A stretch of 64,000 bases of DNA, taken from contig NC_081409.1 in the NCBI RefSeq assembly GCF_030272615.1, forward strand, positions 242,408,424 to 242,472,423. The letters are read 5' to 3'. Under the pieces are notes generated by a model. It did not search any database. It worked only from the letters and a program-made list of their open reading frames with translations, and was not told where the DNA came from. Shown one piece after another: positions 34,606 to 45,169 of this stretch (its first letter is position 1; each line of letters begins with the position of its first letter). The DNA is from Cryptomeria japonica (Eukaryota > Streptophyta > Pinopsida > Cupressales > Cupressaceae). The position numbers and the translations under genes were made by a program.

Positions 34606-35502
34606 TGTAAGGAAGTTAAGTAGCGGAAACAACTTCCTACACTAACCTTGAGAGGAGGGTAATGCAAAACTTTTTCAGATCGTTACAACAGTTACAGAAA
34701 AATAGAAATAGATATAATAGCATTCATACCACAACACAGTGATTTACGTGGGGAAAACCCTTTCGGGAGAAAAACCCCACACTCCAAAAGCAGCTCAATA
34801 TTTTATTCAACAATCAAAAACAGATTACAACATACTTGTAGAGCAAGCTCTTCGCAGGAGTACCACTAATCAGAGATTCAAAGGCAACTCAATAGCCATA
34901 AGACTCTCTTACACACAACCTCTATCTCACACACCTCATAAATAGGAGATACAATACAGGAAACCGTCAAACGGTATTACAAAACCATGGGCTAAAACCA
35001 CCCAATAAGGTGTAGCCGACCTTATCTCCCTTCTAGATGCCCTATGACATGTTAAAGCACACATCAACACGTGTCACTCCCTTTTACAGCTCATTTATGT
35101 ATCCGATACAAATTATTTTTCCTATTTCAAGAGTACAAACTTCCGGAGGCCATAACTTGAGAACCGGGTGTCCGATTGACGAACCGTTTGAAGCGCCGGA
35201 AAGCTCGTGAAGTGCTCTATCACCTTGAAACCAGCTGCACCAGTTACAGCCACTTTTTAGGGTGTTTCAGAGCCTCTAAAGCCCCCAAAATTAAGTTTAA
35301 ACATTTTATCGCACCCCTCCAAGACGAAAACTTTAATATCTTCAAAACTAACTGTGACCTTGCGACGCAACTTTACCGGAATGCTTATCTAGCCAACCAG
35401 AAGCTTCAGGGAGAGTTTCGCACCATTTCGTGCTCAAATGAAAACTTACTATAAATAGTAACCTCGCATAAATGCAAGGTTGAGACACCATTTTTCCCAA
35501 CA
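34606..35502 (-). repeat. 5' LTR of the young copia
   Basis: 897 bp and collinear with the left LTR without length change. A candidate promoter core on the minus strand is CTATTTATGAGG at about 34936-34946, followed by a pyrimidine/purine-simple leader; a second TATTTATAG lies near 35449-35457, close to the LTR edge. Confidence 0.96.
34936..34946 (-). promoter_or_regulatory. Candidate TATA box, young copia 5' LTR
   Basis: Minus strand CCTATTTATGAGG, about 330 bp before the end of the LTR and unchanged in the other LTR. Choice over the alternative near 35449 rests on a more usual U3/R layout. Confidence 0.35.
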
Positions 35503-38500
35503 AGATGGTGTTGTTAAGTGGTTGTCATTGATGTCTCTATTGTTCTTGGTATTGGTGATCTAAAATATATGTTCTAAGAATATTTGATGCTTTGGAAAGT
35601 GTCTTGGTGATCTAGATATTTAAGGTTATTGGATATGGCGTTGATTGATGGCATTCATGTGTATCTTGGTCCTATTCTTTTTTTTTGTTTCTTTGGGCAA
35701 TGGTGTTTGGGTTTGGATTAAGTCTAGAATTTGAGGCTTGTGGTGTAGTGTGTGTATCATAGTTTTTGGGTCCGAAATTTGTAATGATTATATCGTGTTG
35801 ATCTGACTATTGATGTGTGGTGTGGTATGGTCTACTACTCATTCCTTCCCACAACCAAAATGTTTAGTGTCGACCTATTTTATATATACCCCTTTCTAGT
35901 TTGAACTAATGTGCATTTGGGTGTGCATTGGTCCAATGAGCAGATTGCATATTTTTATTTGGACCGATGCTTGGGTGCTTCCTCTTAGGGAGAGCAGGAG
36001 TGTGCTTCATAGGGGGAGCTATGTCTGCCTTTGTCATTATTGTCAAAGGGGGAGAGATCTTGAGAGTTTCAGTTGTTTCATTTGCAGAGTTGTGTAGAGA
36101 TTGTTTTGTGTTTGTTGTTGATGGATGTTGCCATCAATGAAAAAGGGGGAGATTGTTGTAGATGAGATGGTGTTGTTAAACGGTTGTCATTGATGTCAAT
36201 ATATTGGTTGGTATTGATGTCTCTGTTGTTCTTGGTATAGGTGATCCAAAATATGTGTTCCGAGAATCTTTGATGCTTTGGAAGGTGTCTTGGTGATCCA
36301 GATATTTCAAGTTATTGGATATGGTGTTGATCAATGGCATTCATGTGTATCTTGGTCCTATACTTTTTTTTTGTTGCTTTGGGCAATGATGTTTGGGTCC
36401 GGATTAAGTCCAGAATTTGAGGCTTGTGGTGTAGTGTGTGTATGTTTTTGGGTCCAAAATTTGTAATGATTATATCATGATCTGACCGTTGATGTGTGTT
36501 GTGGTATGGTCTACTACTCATTCCTTCCCACAACTAGAATGTTTAGTGTTGACCTATTTTAGATATACCCCTTTCCAGTTTGAACTAATGTGCATTTGGG
36601 TGTGCATTGGTCTAGTGAGTAGATTGCATATTTTAATCTGGACCGATGCTTGGGTGCTTCCTCTTAGGGAGAGAAGGAGTGCGCTTCATAGGGGGAGTTA
36701 TGCCCACCTTTGTCATTATTGTCAAAGGGGGAGAGATCTTGAGAGTTTCAGTTGTTTCAGTTGCAGAGTTGTATAGAGATTTTTTTGTATTTGTTCTTGA
36801 TGGATGTTGACATCAATGAAAAGGGGGAGATTATTGCAGATGTGATTGTTGTGGATGAGATGGTGTTGTTAAATGGTTGTCATTGATGTCAACATATTGG
36901 TTTGAATTGATGTCTCTATTGTTCCTGGTATTGGTGATCCAAAATATGTGCTCCGAGAATATTTGATGCTTTGGAAGGTGTCTTGGTGATCCAGATATTT
37001 TAGGTTACTGGATATGGTGTTGATCAATGGCATTCATGTGTATCTTGGTCCTATTTTTTTTTGTTGCTTTGGGCAATGTTGTTTGGGTCTGGATTAAGTC
37101 CAGAATTCGAGGCTTGTGGTGTAGTGTGTGCATCATGGTTTTTGGGTCCGAAATTTGTAATGATTATATCGTGTTGATCTAACCGTTGATGTGTGTTGTG
37201 GTATGGTCTACTACTCATTCCTTCTCACAACCGGAATGTTTACCGTTGACCTATTTTAGATATACTCCTTTCCAATTTGAACTAATGTGCATTTGGGTGT
37301 GCATTGGTCCAGTGAGCATATTGCATATTTTTATCTAGACCGATGCTTGGGTGCTTCCTCTTAGGGAGCGAATGAGTGTTCTTAATAGGGGTAGTTATGC
37401 CTACCTTTGTCATTATTGTCAAAGGGGGAGAGATCTTGAGAGTTTCAGTTGTTTCAGTTGCATAGTTGTGTAGAGATTGTTTTGTGTTTGTTGTTGATGG
37501 ATGTTGCCATTAGATTGTTGTAGATGTAATTGTTGCGGATGAGATGGTGTTGTTAAGTGGTTGTCATTGATGTCAACATATTAGTTGGCATTGATGTCTC
37601 TATTGTTCTTGGTATTGGTGATCTGAAATATGTGTTCCCAGAATCTTGGATGCTTTGGAAGGTGTCTTGGTGATCTAGATATTTTAGGTTATTGGATATG
37701 GTGTTGATCGATGGCATTCATGTGTATCTTGGTCCTATTCTTATTTTGTTGCTTTGGGCAATGGTGTTTGGGCCTGGATCAAGTCTAAAATTCGAGGCTT
37801 GTGGTGTAGTGTGTGTATCATAGTTTTTGGGTCTGAAATTTGTAATGATTATATCGTGTTGATCTAACCATTGATGTGTGTTATGGTATGGTCTACTACT
37901 CATTCCTTCCCACAACCGGAATGTTTAGTGTTGACCTATTTTAGATATACCCCTTTCCAGTTTGAACTAAGGTGCATTTGGGTGTGCATTGGTCCAGTGA
38001 GCAGATTGCATATTTTTATCTGGATAGGTGCTTGGGTGATTCCTCTTAGGGAGAGCGGGAGTGCACTTCATAGGGGGAGTTATGCCCGTCTTTGTCATTA
38101 TTTTGAAAGGGGGAGAGATCTTGAGAGTTTCAGTTGTAGAGTTGTGCAGAGATTGTTTTGTTGTTGTTGTTGATGGATGTTGCCATCAATAAAAAGGGAG
38201 ATTATTCCAGATGTGATTGTTGTGAATATGATGGTGTTGTTAAGTGGTTGTCATTGATGTCAACATATTGGTCGGCATTGATGTCTCTGTTGTTATTGGT
38301 ATTGGTGATCCAAAATATGTGTTCCAAGAATCTTTGATGCTTTGGAAGGTGTCTTGGTGATCTAGATATTTCAGGTTACTGGATATGGTGTTGATCGATG
38401 GCATTCATGTGTATCTTGGTCCTATTATTTTTTTCTTACTTTGGGCAATGGTGTTTAAGTCTGGATTAAGTCCATAATTTGAGGCTTGTGGTGTAGTGTG

Positions 38501-39522
38501 TGTATCATGGTTTTTGGGTCCGAAATTTGAAATGATTATATCGTGTTGGTCTAACTGCTGATGTGTGTTGTTGTATGGTCTACTACTCATTCCTTTCCAC
38601 AACCAGAATATTTAGTGTTGACCTATTTTAGATATACCCCTTTCCATTTTGAACTAATGTGCATTTGGGTGTGCATTGGTCCAGTGAGCATATTGCATAT
38701 TTTTATTTGGACTGATGCTTGGGTGCTTCCTCTTAGGGAGAGAAGGAGTGCACTTCATAGGGGGAGTTATGCCCCCTTTGTCATTATTGTCAAAGTGGGA
38801 GAGATCTTGAGATTTTCAGTTGTCTCTGTTGCAGAGTTGTGTAGAGATTGTTTTGTGTTTATTGTTGATGGATGTTGCCATCAATGAAAAAGGGGGAGAT
38901 TATTGTAGATGAGATGGTGTTGTTAAGTGGTTGTCATTGATGTCAACATATTGGTTGTCATTGATGTCAACATATTGGTATTGGTGATCCAAAATATGTG
39001 TTCCCATAATCTTTGATGCTTTGGAAGGTGTCTTGGTGATCCAGATATTTTAGGTTATTGGATATGGTGTTGATCGATGGCATTCATGTGTATCTTGGTC
39101 CTATTCTTTTTTTTGTTGTTTTGGGCAATGGTGTTTGGGTTCAAAATTTAAAATGATTATATTGTGTTGATCTGACTGTTGATGTGTGTTTTGCTATGGT
39201 CTACTACTCATTCCTTCCCACAACCAGAATGTTTAGTGTTGACCTAGTTTAGATATACCCCTTTCCAGTTTGAACTAATGTGCATATGGGTGTGCATTGG
39301 TCCAATGAGCAGATTGGATATTTTTATCCAGACCGATGCTTGGGTGCTTCCTCTTAGGGAGAGCAGGAGTGTGCTTCATAGGGGGAGTTATGCCCACCTT
39401 TGTCATTATTGTCAAAGGGGGAGATATCTTGAGAGTTTCAATTGTTTGAGTTGTAGAGTTGTGTATATATTATTTTATGTTTGATGTTGATGGATGTTGC
39501 CATCAATGAAAAAGGGGGAGAT
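35503..39522 (+). repeat. Tandem array of copia 3' UTR plus partial U3, about 685 bp per unit
   Basis: Six further copies of the 3' UTR begin near 35889, 36568, 37266, 37950, 38637 and 39258 (first copy at 29201). Each is preceded by about 380-430 bp of the LTR's U3. Spacings are about 680-698 bp, with one 620-bp unit that has lost part of U3. At each internal join the LTR stops after CTATTTTAGATA and the UTR starts TACCCCTTTCCAG, whereas the full LTR continues CCTATCTTGGCC. The array ends in a complete 3' LTR. Every unit keeps a GGGGGAG purine tract before its LTR start. A 62-65 codon open frame recurs in most units. Confidence 0.92.
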
Positions 39523-40513
39523 TATTGTAGATGTGATTGTTACGGATGAGATGGTGTTGTTAAGTGGTTGTCATTGATGTCAACATATTGGTTGGCATTG
39601 ATGTCTCTATTGTTCTTGGTATTGGTGATCCAAAATATGTGTTCCCAGAATCTTTGATGCTTTGGAAGGTGTCTTGGTGATCCAAATATTTTAGGTTATT
39701 GGATATGGTGTTGATCGATGGAATTCATGTGTATCTTGGTCCTATTATTTTTTTTGTTGCTTTGGGAAATGGTGTTTGGGTTTGGATTGTCTAGAATTCA
39801 AGGCTTGTGGTGTAGTGTGTGTATCATGCTTTTGGGTCCAAAATTTGTAATGATTATATCGTGTTGATCTGACCGTTGATGTGTGTTGTAGTATGGTCTA
39901 CTACTCATTCCTTCCCACAATCGGAATGTTTAGTGTTGAGCTACTTTAGATACCTATCTTGGCCGATTTGGAAGATTATGCTTCCTCAAAGGCGGTATAT
40001 ATATGAGGATGATCTAATTGTGTTACACATAGAAAATGTGTGACATTGTTTTGAAGATATGCAAGATTGGAAATGAAAGATCTAGCTATTGGTGATATGT
40101 GAAAGTGTGTTGGTATTGAGGCACCAAAAGCAGTCCAGTTTTGTAGATTGTGTTGCAGTGGTGGATTCTTTCTTTCTTTCTCTCTTTCTTCAACAGTGAG
40201 CCTTTTTCTGGGCAGTGAGCCCACCTACAATGAGCATTTTTTATAGTGAGCCACCCTTTGTAAAAATCACCTTAACCGGTGTCACCTTAATCGACATTTA
40301 TATTGAGAACTAAAATCCTCCATGGTTTTTCCCTTCTTAGGTTTTCCACATATATCTGGTGTTCATTGTCTAATTTGGTATGTGGATCCATTTTCTTGTT
40401 ATATTTGTGGTAATTAATTCTCTTTGTTTGGATCTGGATGTTAAAAGGATAAAAGAAATTGTTTTAAGTAATCAACTGATTCGCCCCCCTCTCAGTTGTT
40501 TGGATCTTCAATA
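39523..40513 (+). repeat. 3' LTR of the array-bearing copia
   Basis: Complete LTR following AAAAGGGGGAGAT. It begins TATTGTAGATGTGA (second base mutated) and ends CTTCAATA, with a TATA-like site at about 39996. It has R-U5 sequence that the truncated LTR pieces in the array lack. Confidence 0.85.
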
Positions 40514-42700
40514 CCAAGTACAAATACTATGACTAAGTGGTTCATTCAAGGGATTGGAAAGGCTAAGACTCAACATCATCAATAGGATAATGAAGAGGGT
40601 CTCATTAGGAATGCTACAGATTACAGTGATGTTTTGAAAAATAATAGAGAGATGGTATAAGATACAATATGAAGAGCATAAAAAGAAGAGAGAAAATAGG
40701 TCATACTTTCCTCCATAGGAGATGTTAATGATACCTTAAGCAATAATGAGAGCTATTTTGGGTGCTTATCCAGATGTGGATAGGATTCCTTTGCCTCATG
40801 AGAGGCCTATATTGGTGGTTGAACCCCAAATTCTACAAGTGAAAGAGGAAGAGCTTGGTTCTCCTCACTCTATTGGTTCCCCTATTGGTCTTGCTTCCTC
40901 TCCACCATCTCCCCCACCTGGCTTTGATCAACCTCCATCTATTTCCACCACTACCCAAACATTCATTCCTCCATCCCAAGAGCCTATTCCACCACAAAGA
41001 CCACTTGTAGAAGTGGAAATGAATAAACCAATGGTTGTTTCCTCCTCTTCAAGTGGGGAACCATATCATATCCCAGAGATTCCTAGGGTTGTGACTCCTC
41101 TACATACATTGTTTCCAGGCAGGGACATTCCATTCTAGTCCTATGAGGGAGTTTAATCTCAAGAGAGGTACCTATGCCTCGCCATATATTTTACACTAGG
41201 TTTGGTGTTACAATTTAGGTTCCCCCTCAAGAATGGGCCCTTGATGATTTTAGGCTTGGAGAAGATATCAGTGAGGATATAACATTAAATGCTTGTGAAC
41301 AATTTATTGGTGATGATGATTTCATAAATACAAAGGAGTTCCAATAATTCATGATAAGAAACATGGTGGATGAATTGGAGAGGAGAGGTATCAAGATTGA
41401 CAGGTTGAGAGAGCATGAAAGGCTTAGGATGAAGGATGAGATTTTGAGGGATGCTAAAGCACAATTAGCTGTCATGACTCCTGAAATGGGAAGGAAGATT
41501 GTAAAGAGGAGTGGTGTGCTTCTCCTTGAGGGGTGGGATATCTCCTCTGCAGTTACATTTTATTCCTTGAGAAGAAGGAATGATATTGATTTAGAGAACA
41601 TGGATAAAAAAAAATGGAACAAGGTTCTCTCTGGAGCTATCTTTGATGACCACCTAGATCAATTGGTTATCTGGTGTTTGCATCCAATCACAAGGAGACC
41701 AACATTGAGTCATGAAATGGATCAGTTGTTTGGGAGTTTACTTGTCAAGAGGGTGGTTGATACTAATTCTATAGAGGCCACAAGCATGACCATGCAAGTG
41801 GCAAAATTCTCCCATAAGGTAGCAATGGAAGTTGATGAAGAGGTCCACATCCTTAGGAATAGGATGAAGTAATTTGAAGAACAATTGTATTCAAGGCCAA
41901 CATACAAGCCTCTTTCCCTATAGGAGTATTCATCCAAGGAAGGAATTGGACTGAGAAGCGACCTAGCTTAGGCTAGGTTAAATATTTCAAGAATGAATAA
42001 AGAAATTGATACATTGAAGACAGATGCTCCAAGAATGAAGAAAGAAATTATAGAGATGACTCAATCTTTTCTTGAGTCAAAGTTCAACAAAATCTTGGAT
42101 CATGCATATGCAACTTGGGACGAGCACAAATAAATTTTAGGGTTCTTTGATGAGCACTTGAAATGGAAAAGGTTCCTTGCTTGCTCTCTATCCCATATAA
42201 GCAAGGCAATTGCAATGCTTGAGATTGCTCTAATTAAGCCCCTTCCTCCCTGTTTGTATGGCATCATGGTATAGTTCAGGTTGGAGTTTAAGGTGATGAA
42301 ATAAGTCTCCATCATCCACAAGATATACATACAAAGAATAGGGACTGAGCCCATAAGTTTTTAGTGTTTGGTTACATGCCATGTGCCAATCTTATTCGAT
42401 AAAGAAAGGAGCAATTTAGAAGGGAGGAAAGTGTTGAGGGCTAAATTAGATTGGAAAAAAGAAATCAGGATAACCTTGGGTTCAATGCTAGTAGAAATCT
42501 TTGCAGATGAAGTACATATGTTGAAAAAATTAGAGTCATACATTGATCCACTGTCAAGGTTTAACAATGGGATGACAAGGATGGAGGTGACCAAAACACT
42601 TCCTATATTTGTTTCCTTGTTATTTTATTGTTCATCTCATTTTTTTTCCTTTCAAGTCCAACAATGTTTCTATAGGATTCATTTCTTCTCACAATGCTAA
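40514..42700 (+). pseudogene. Decayed coding region of unknown family, 3' half
   Basis: Continuation of 22729-24213. Right after the copia it reads NTMTKWFIQGIGKAKTQHHQ with stops following. From 40746 it is open: AILGAYPDVDRIPLPHERPI and a Pro/Ser-rich linker (SPPSPPPGFDQPPS, FIPPSQEPIPPQRP). A frame change near 41140-41220 leads to WALDDFRLGEDISEDITLNA, then an open 173-codon run from 41351 to 41872. That run is helical and charged: DELERRGIKIDRLREHERLR, KRSGVLLLEGWDISSAVTFY, VIWCLHPITRRPTLSHEMDQ. The same frame continues with stops to about 42600 (FNKILDHAYATWDEHK, KLDWKKEIRITLGSMLVEIF). Coiled-coil is likely. I do not recognise the family; a plant retroelement accessory protein is one option. 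Confidence 0.5.
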
Positions 42701-42839
42701 CACTCCATCCTTACTCTATATTTGGATATTCCCTTTTTGATTTCCCAAATTTTGTTGAACTCTTTCCTCTTTGCCTTTGTCTTCCCCTATTCTCAAAAGT
42801 TAAAATGTTATCTTATATCTCATCTTTGCTTTTTTGTCA

Positions 42840-43449
42840 CATTTCCTCACTAAGGATAACAACAACAATAACATCAAACTTTAAAGTCTTTGAAAATAAA
42901 AATAAAATTACTTATAGTCATGACCAAGCTATTTTAACTTTCTAGCAATGAGCACAAAATTAAGAGAGCCCTAACCTCATCATCAAAGGTTACTTTTATA
43001 GAAATTAACTAAATAGTGACCATGTTAAACTCATTTAAATTATCAATAGCAGATCCACCTTTTGGCATATTTATATTAAATAAAAATTTAATAAGAAATA
43101 GTTTTTGAAAGTTGAGGGTTTTTCATACAATATTTCCAATGTTGGCATTAGGTCCACTATTGTTGTTTCTTTTTATATGTTGAAAGCCACCATCATTGCT
43201 AGGCACAACTGTATTGTTCCTAGTGCCTTTCTATCAAGACAATCCCAATTTGGATATGTTATATTCATCAACTTATTTGTTTTTCCATCCAATAGTAAGA
43301 AAAGATTTTTTCTAATATAGATAATCTTCCATTTGAATCTTCCACGACTAATAGTTTTGGAATTTGAACTTTTCAACCTTAACTTTCCTTCTTCCACCAT
43401 TGCTCCCATTTGAATCTAAAATTTCTTGCCAAATGATTGAAATACACAA
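42840..43449 (-). pseudogene. gag: Copia gag fragment of a second, truncated element
   Basis: Reads leftward from a primer-binding site. Recognisable pieces are FKWKIIYIRKNLFLLLDGKT, LDRKALGTIQLCLAMMVAFN and, past a few frame changes, MPKGGSAIDNLNEFN and FDDEVRALLILCSLLES. These fit the conserved gag of plant copia (family WNLLDRKALGTIRLCLA... and NEFNTVTSQL). Protease and pol are absent; the segment ends in A/T-rich sequence near 42700-42840. Confidence 0.75.
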
Positions 43450-43462
43450 CTCTAATACCAGT
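43450..43462 (-). other. Primer-binding site of the truncated copia
   Basis: Minus strand ACTGGTATTAGAG, one mismatch to TGGTATCAGAG, directly after an LTR end reading CCATAACA. Confidence 0.75.
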
Positions 43463-43950
43463 TGTTATGGTTTAGGCAAATTGGAGCAATAAACAATATT
43501 AAGCATAATGTAAAATAAAAGAGGCAAAAAAATAACAATTTACTATAACACAGATTTAAAGTGGTTCACATAATGTGAGCTACATCCACAAAGAAATAGT
43601 TATCCACTTTCTTTTACTATCCAAGTAAGAGAAAATTACAATCTAATGATTTTTCACATTATACAGTCACTTATTTATCAAGCCTATTTTTAAAAATTTA
43701 GAAAGGTAATTTTACATACCAAACTAATAGTTGAAATCCTTTGTTAAATAATGGACAATTTTTGCTTTGGGTTGTCGCCTCTGAACCCCTACCGTGGGCT
43801 TTTTGCTTGACCATGTAGAAGGGGCTCTACCCTTCTTGCACTCATTAATTTATTTGGTGGTGGTGGGGGGGGGGGGGGAGGAGGGGAATGTAGCTAACAT
43901 AATCAGCAAACTTTAAGCCCAACAACACGATCAATCACCGCATCCTACCA
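43463..43950 (-). repeat. 5' LTR of the truncated copia (right border uncertain)
   Basis: Begins TGTTATGGTTTAGG on the plus strand and shares the block GTGGTTCAC...GAGCTACATCCAC with the solo LTR at 48738-49200, so they are related families. A 13-bp G run lies near 43867. I could not place its outer end exactly. Confidence 0.6.
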
Positions 43951-43964
43951 TCAAGAACCTTATG

Positions 43965-44525
43965 TTCAATGGTGGAAAATGAAAAACCGTATTTTAAGAT
44001 ATATAAAAGGAACCATTAACTTTGGTCTTTATTATTCTCTTACAAAAAATGCACACATATATGGATATTGTGATACTGATTATGCAAGGGATTGCATAGA
44101 TCAAAAATCCATTTTTCGATGTGTTTAAACTTGGACATGTGCAATCACATGGAGTTCTAAAAAAAAACCAACTATAGCACTCTCCTCTACATAAGTTGAA
44201 TATAGAAATGCCTTTGAAGCAACTAAGGAAGCTATCTAGTTAAACCAACATGTAAAATAAATTCAAATGGAATCCAATCCTAGTACCACACTCCATGAGA
44301 TAATCAAAGTTGTATTTCAATTTCCAAGAATCATGTTTATCGTCAAATATCTAAACATATTGAAATTCAATCTCACTTCATATGTGAGAAAGTATTATAA
44401 GGAGATATTTATCTTCAATATTGTCAAATTGAAGATCAAGTTGCAGATGTTTTTATAAAACCATTGTGTAGTGAAAAATACTCCAAATTCAAATCAATGC
44501 TTGGCCTCAAAGAGCTGCCATTATG
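43965..44525 (+). pseudogene. pol: Copia RNase H remnant
   Basis: Plus-strand end of a copia pol: WKMKNRILRYIKGTINFGLY, YGYCDTDYARDCIDQKSIF (catalytic Asp in CDTDYA), WSSKKKPTIALSST-stop-VEY, and after frame changes IEDQVADVFIKPLCSEKYSK and FKSMLGLKEL. This is the opposite orientation to the neighbouring copia LTR and gag, so it belongs to a different insertion. No upstream RT remains. Confidence 0.85.
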
Positions 44526-45070
44526 ACAATATCACCTAATGGATAGATCCTTTATGTAAGTCTCAATAGGTATAATATAATACCTTTAGGCATTATGTTT
44601 ATAAGTCCTATGGACATATTGTAAAACTCTTCTCAATGTAAATCTTCCACTTTTAAATACATTAAGTCCTATGGGCACTATGTAATAAACCTAGGGCGAG
44701 GCTAATTTGAGACCTTGCCTCCAATATAATTTTTTATAAGAGCTTATAAATAGCATCTTTAGATTATGTCAAGATAATATTCATGTAATCCAAAATACAT
44801 GATTTTCATTTTGGCATATATTTATGTCCCTATTTATTCTTGTCAAGAAGACCTGCATCATTGAGGTACTTAATCTTTTTCTTCTTAGAGAAATATACAA
44901 GAGTTATCCCCTATTAATATTAAAGAGAAGTGTTAGAAAATAATATTTATTAGCAGTCAAACCCTTATAATATATGATATTTTTATTATAATGTTTTAGA
45001 AGTTTTCTCCATTTTTTAAATGAACAATTGATAAATTACAAAACTATTAAAAGTTCTTGATTTAGTAATT
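44526..45070. other. A/T-rich tract, probably 3' UTR/LTR of the copia remnant
   Basis: Follows the pol end of the copia remnant. It holds two near-repeats, TTATAAGTCCTATGGACATA at about 44600 and ATTAAGTCCTATGGGCACTA at about 44660. No gene is visible. Confidence 0.4.
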
Positions 45071-45169
45071 GTAAACAAGATTTTTTTTTTCTCAAAAGAG
45101 GGGTAAAAGTTTATTCAAAAGAAGAGAAGTACAAGGAAATAAGGGCCAACTGCCCAACATGGTAGACAA

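Larger units (their letters stand above)
29482..35502 (-). mobile_element. Young Ty1/copia element, near-intact, 6021 bp
   Basis: Complete minus-strand copia. LTRs of 897 bp each lie at 29482-30378 and 34606-35502, with ends TGTAAGG...CCCAACA. The target duplication AGATG is at 29477-29481 and 35503-35507, inside a partial LTR of the host copia. The order gag-PR-INT-RT-RH is copia. Gag-pol is one frame of about 1,349 codons with four internal stops. I count about 20 LTR differences by eye (about 2%), so it is the youngest full element here. A Tork-type lineage is possible but not shown. Confidence 0.96.
24214..40513 (+). mobile_element. Ty1/copia element with amplified 3' end, hosting a second copia
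   Basis: Plus-strand copia element. The 5' LTR is 24214-25191, a mutated primer-binding site follows, then gag-pol (25254-29219), a 3' UTR with purine tracts, a tandem array, and a full 3' LTR at 39523-40513. ACAAG precedes it (24209-24213) and CCAAG follows (40514-40518), a probable target duplication with one mismatch. Removing it rejoins the two halves of an unknown coding region. A younger copia lies at 29482-35502. Many stops and frameshifts mark it as old. Confidence 0.85.

Noticed and set aside
35503-39522. Regular spacing of repeats that could suggest a CRISPR or satellite array
   Set aside because: Units are about 685 bp, made wholly of copia UTR and U3 with no variable spacers; explained by tandem duplication of an element end.
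40746-41138. Proline-rich open frame considered as a stand-alone host gene
   Set aside because: It continues upstream and downstream with coding-like text in the same direction and is better treated as part of the split unknown region.
43860-43885. Run of G near 43867 considered as a polypurine tract
   Set aside because: It sits within the LTR of a minus-strand element and no LTR start follows in either direction.
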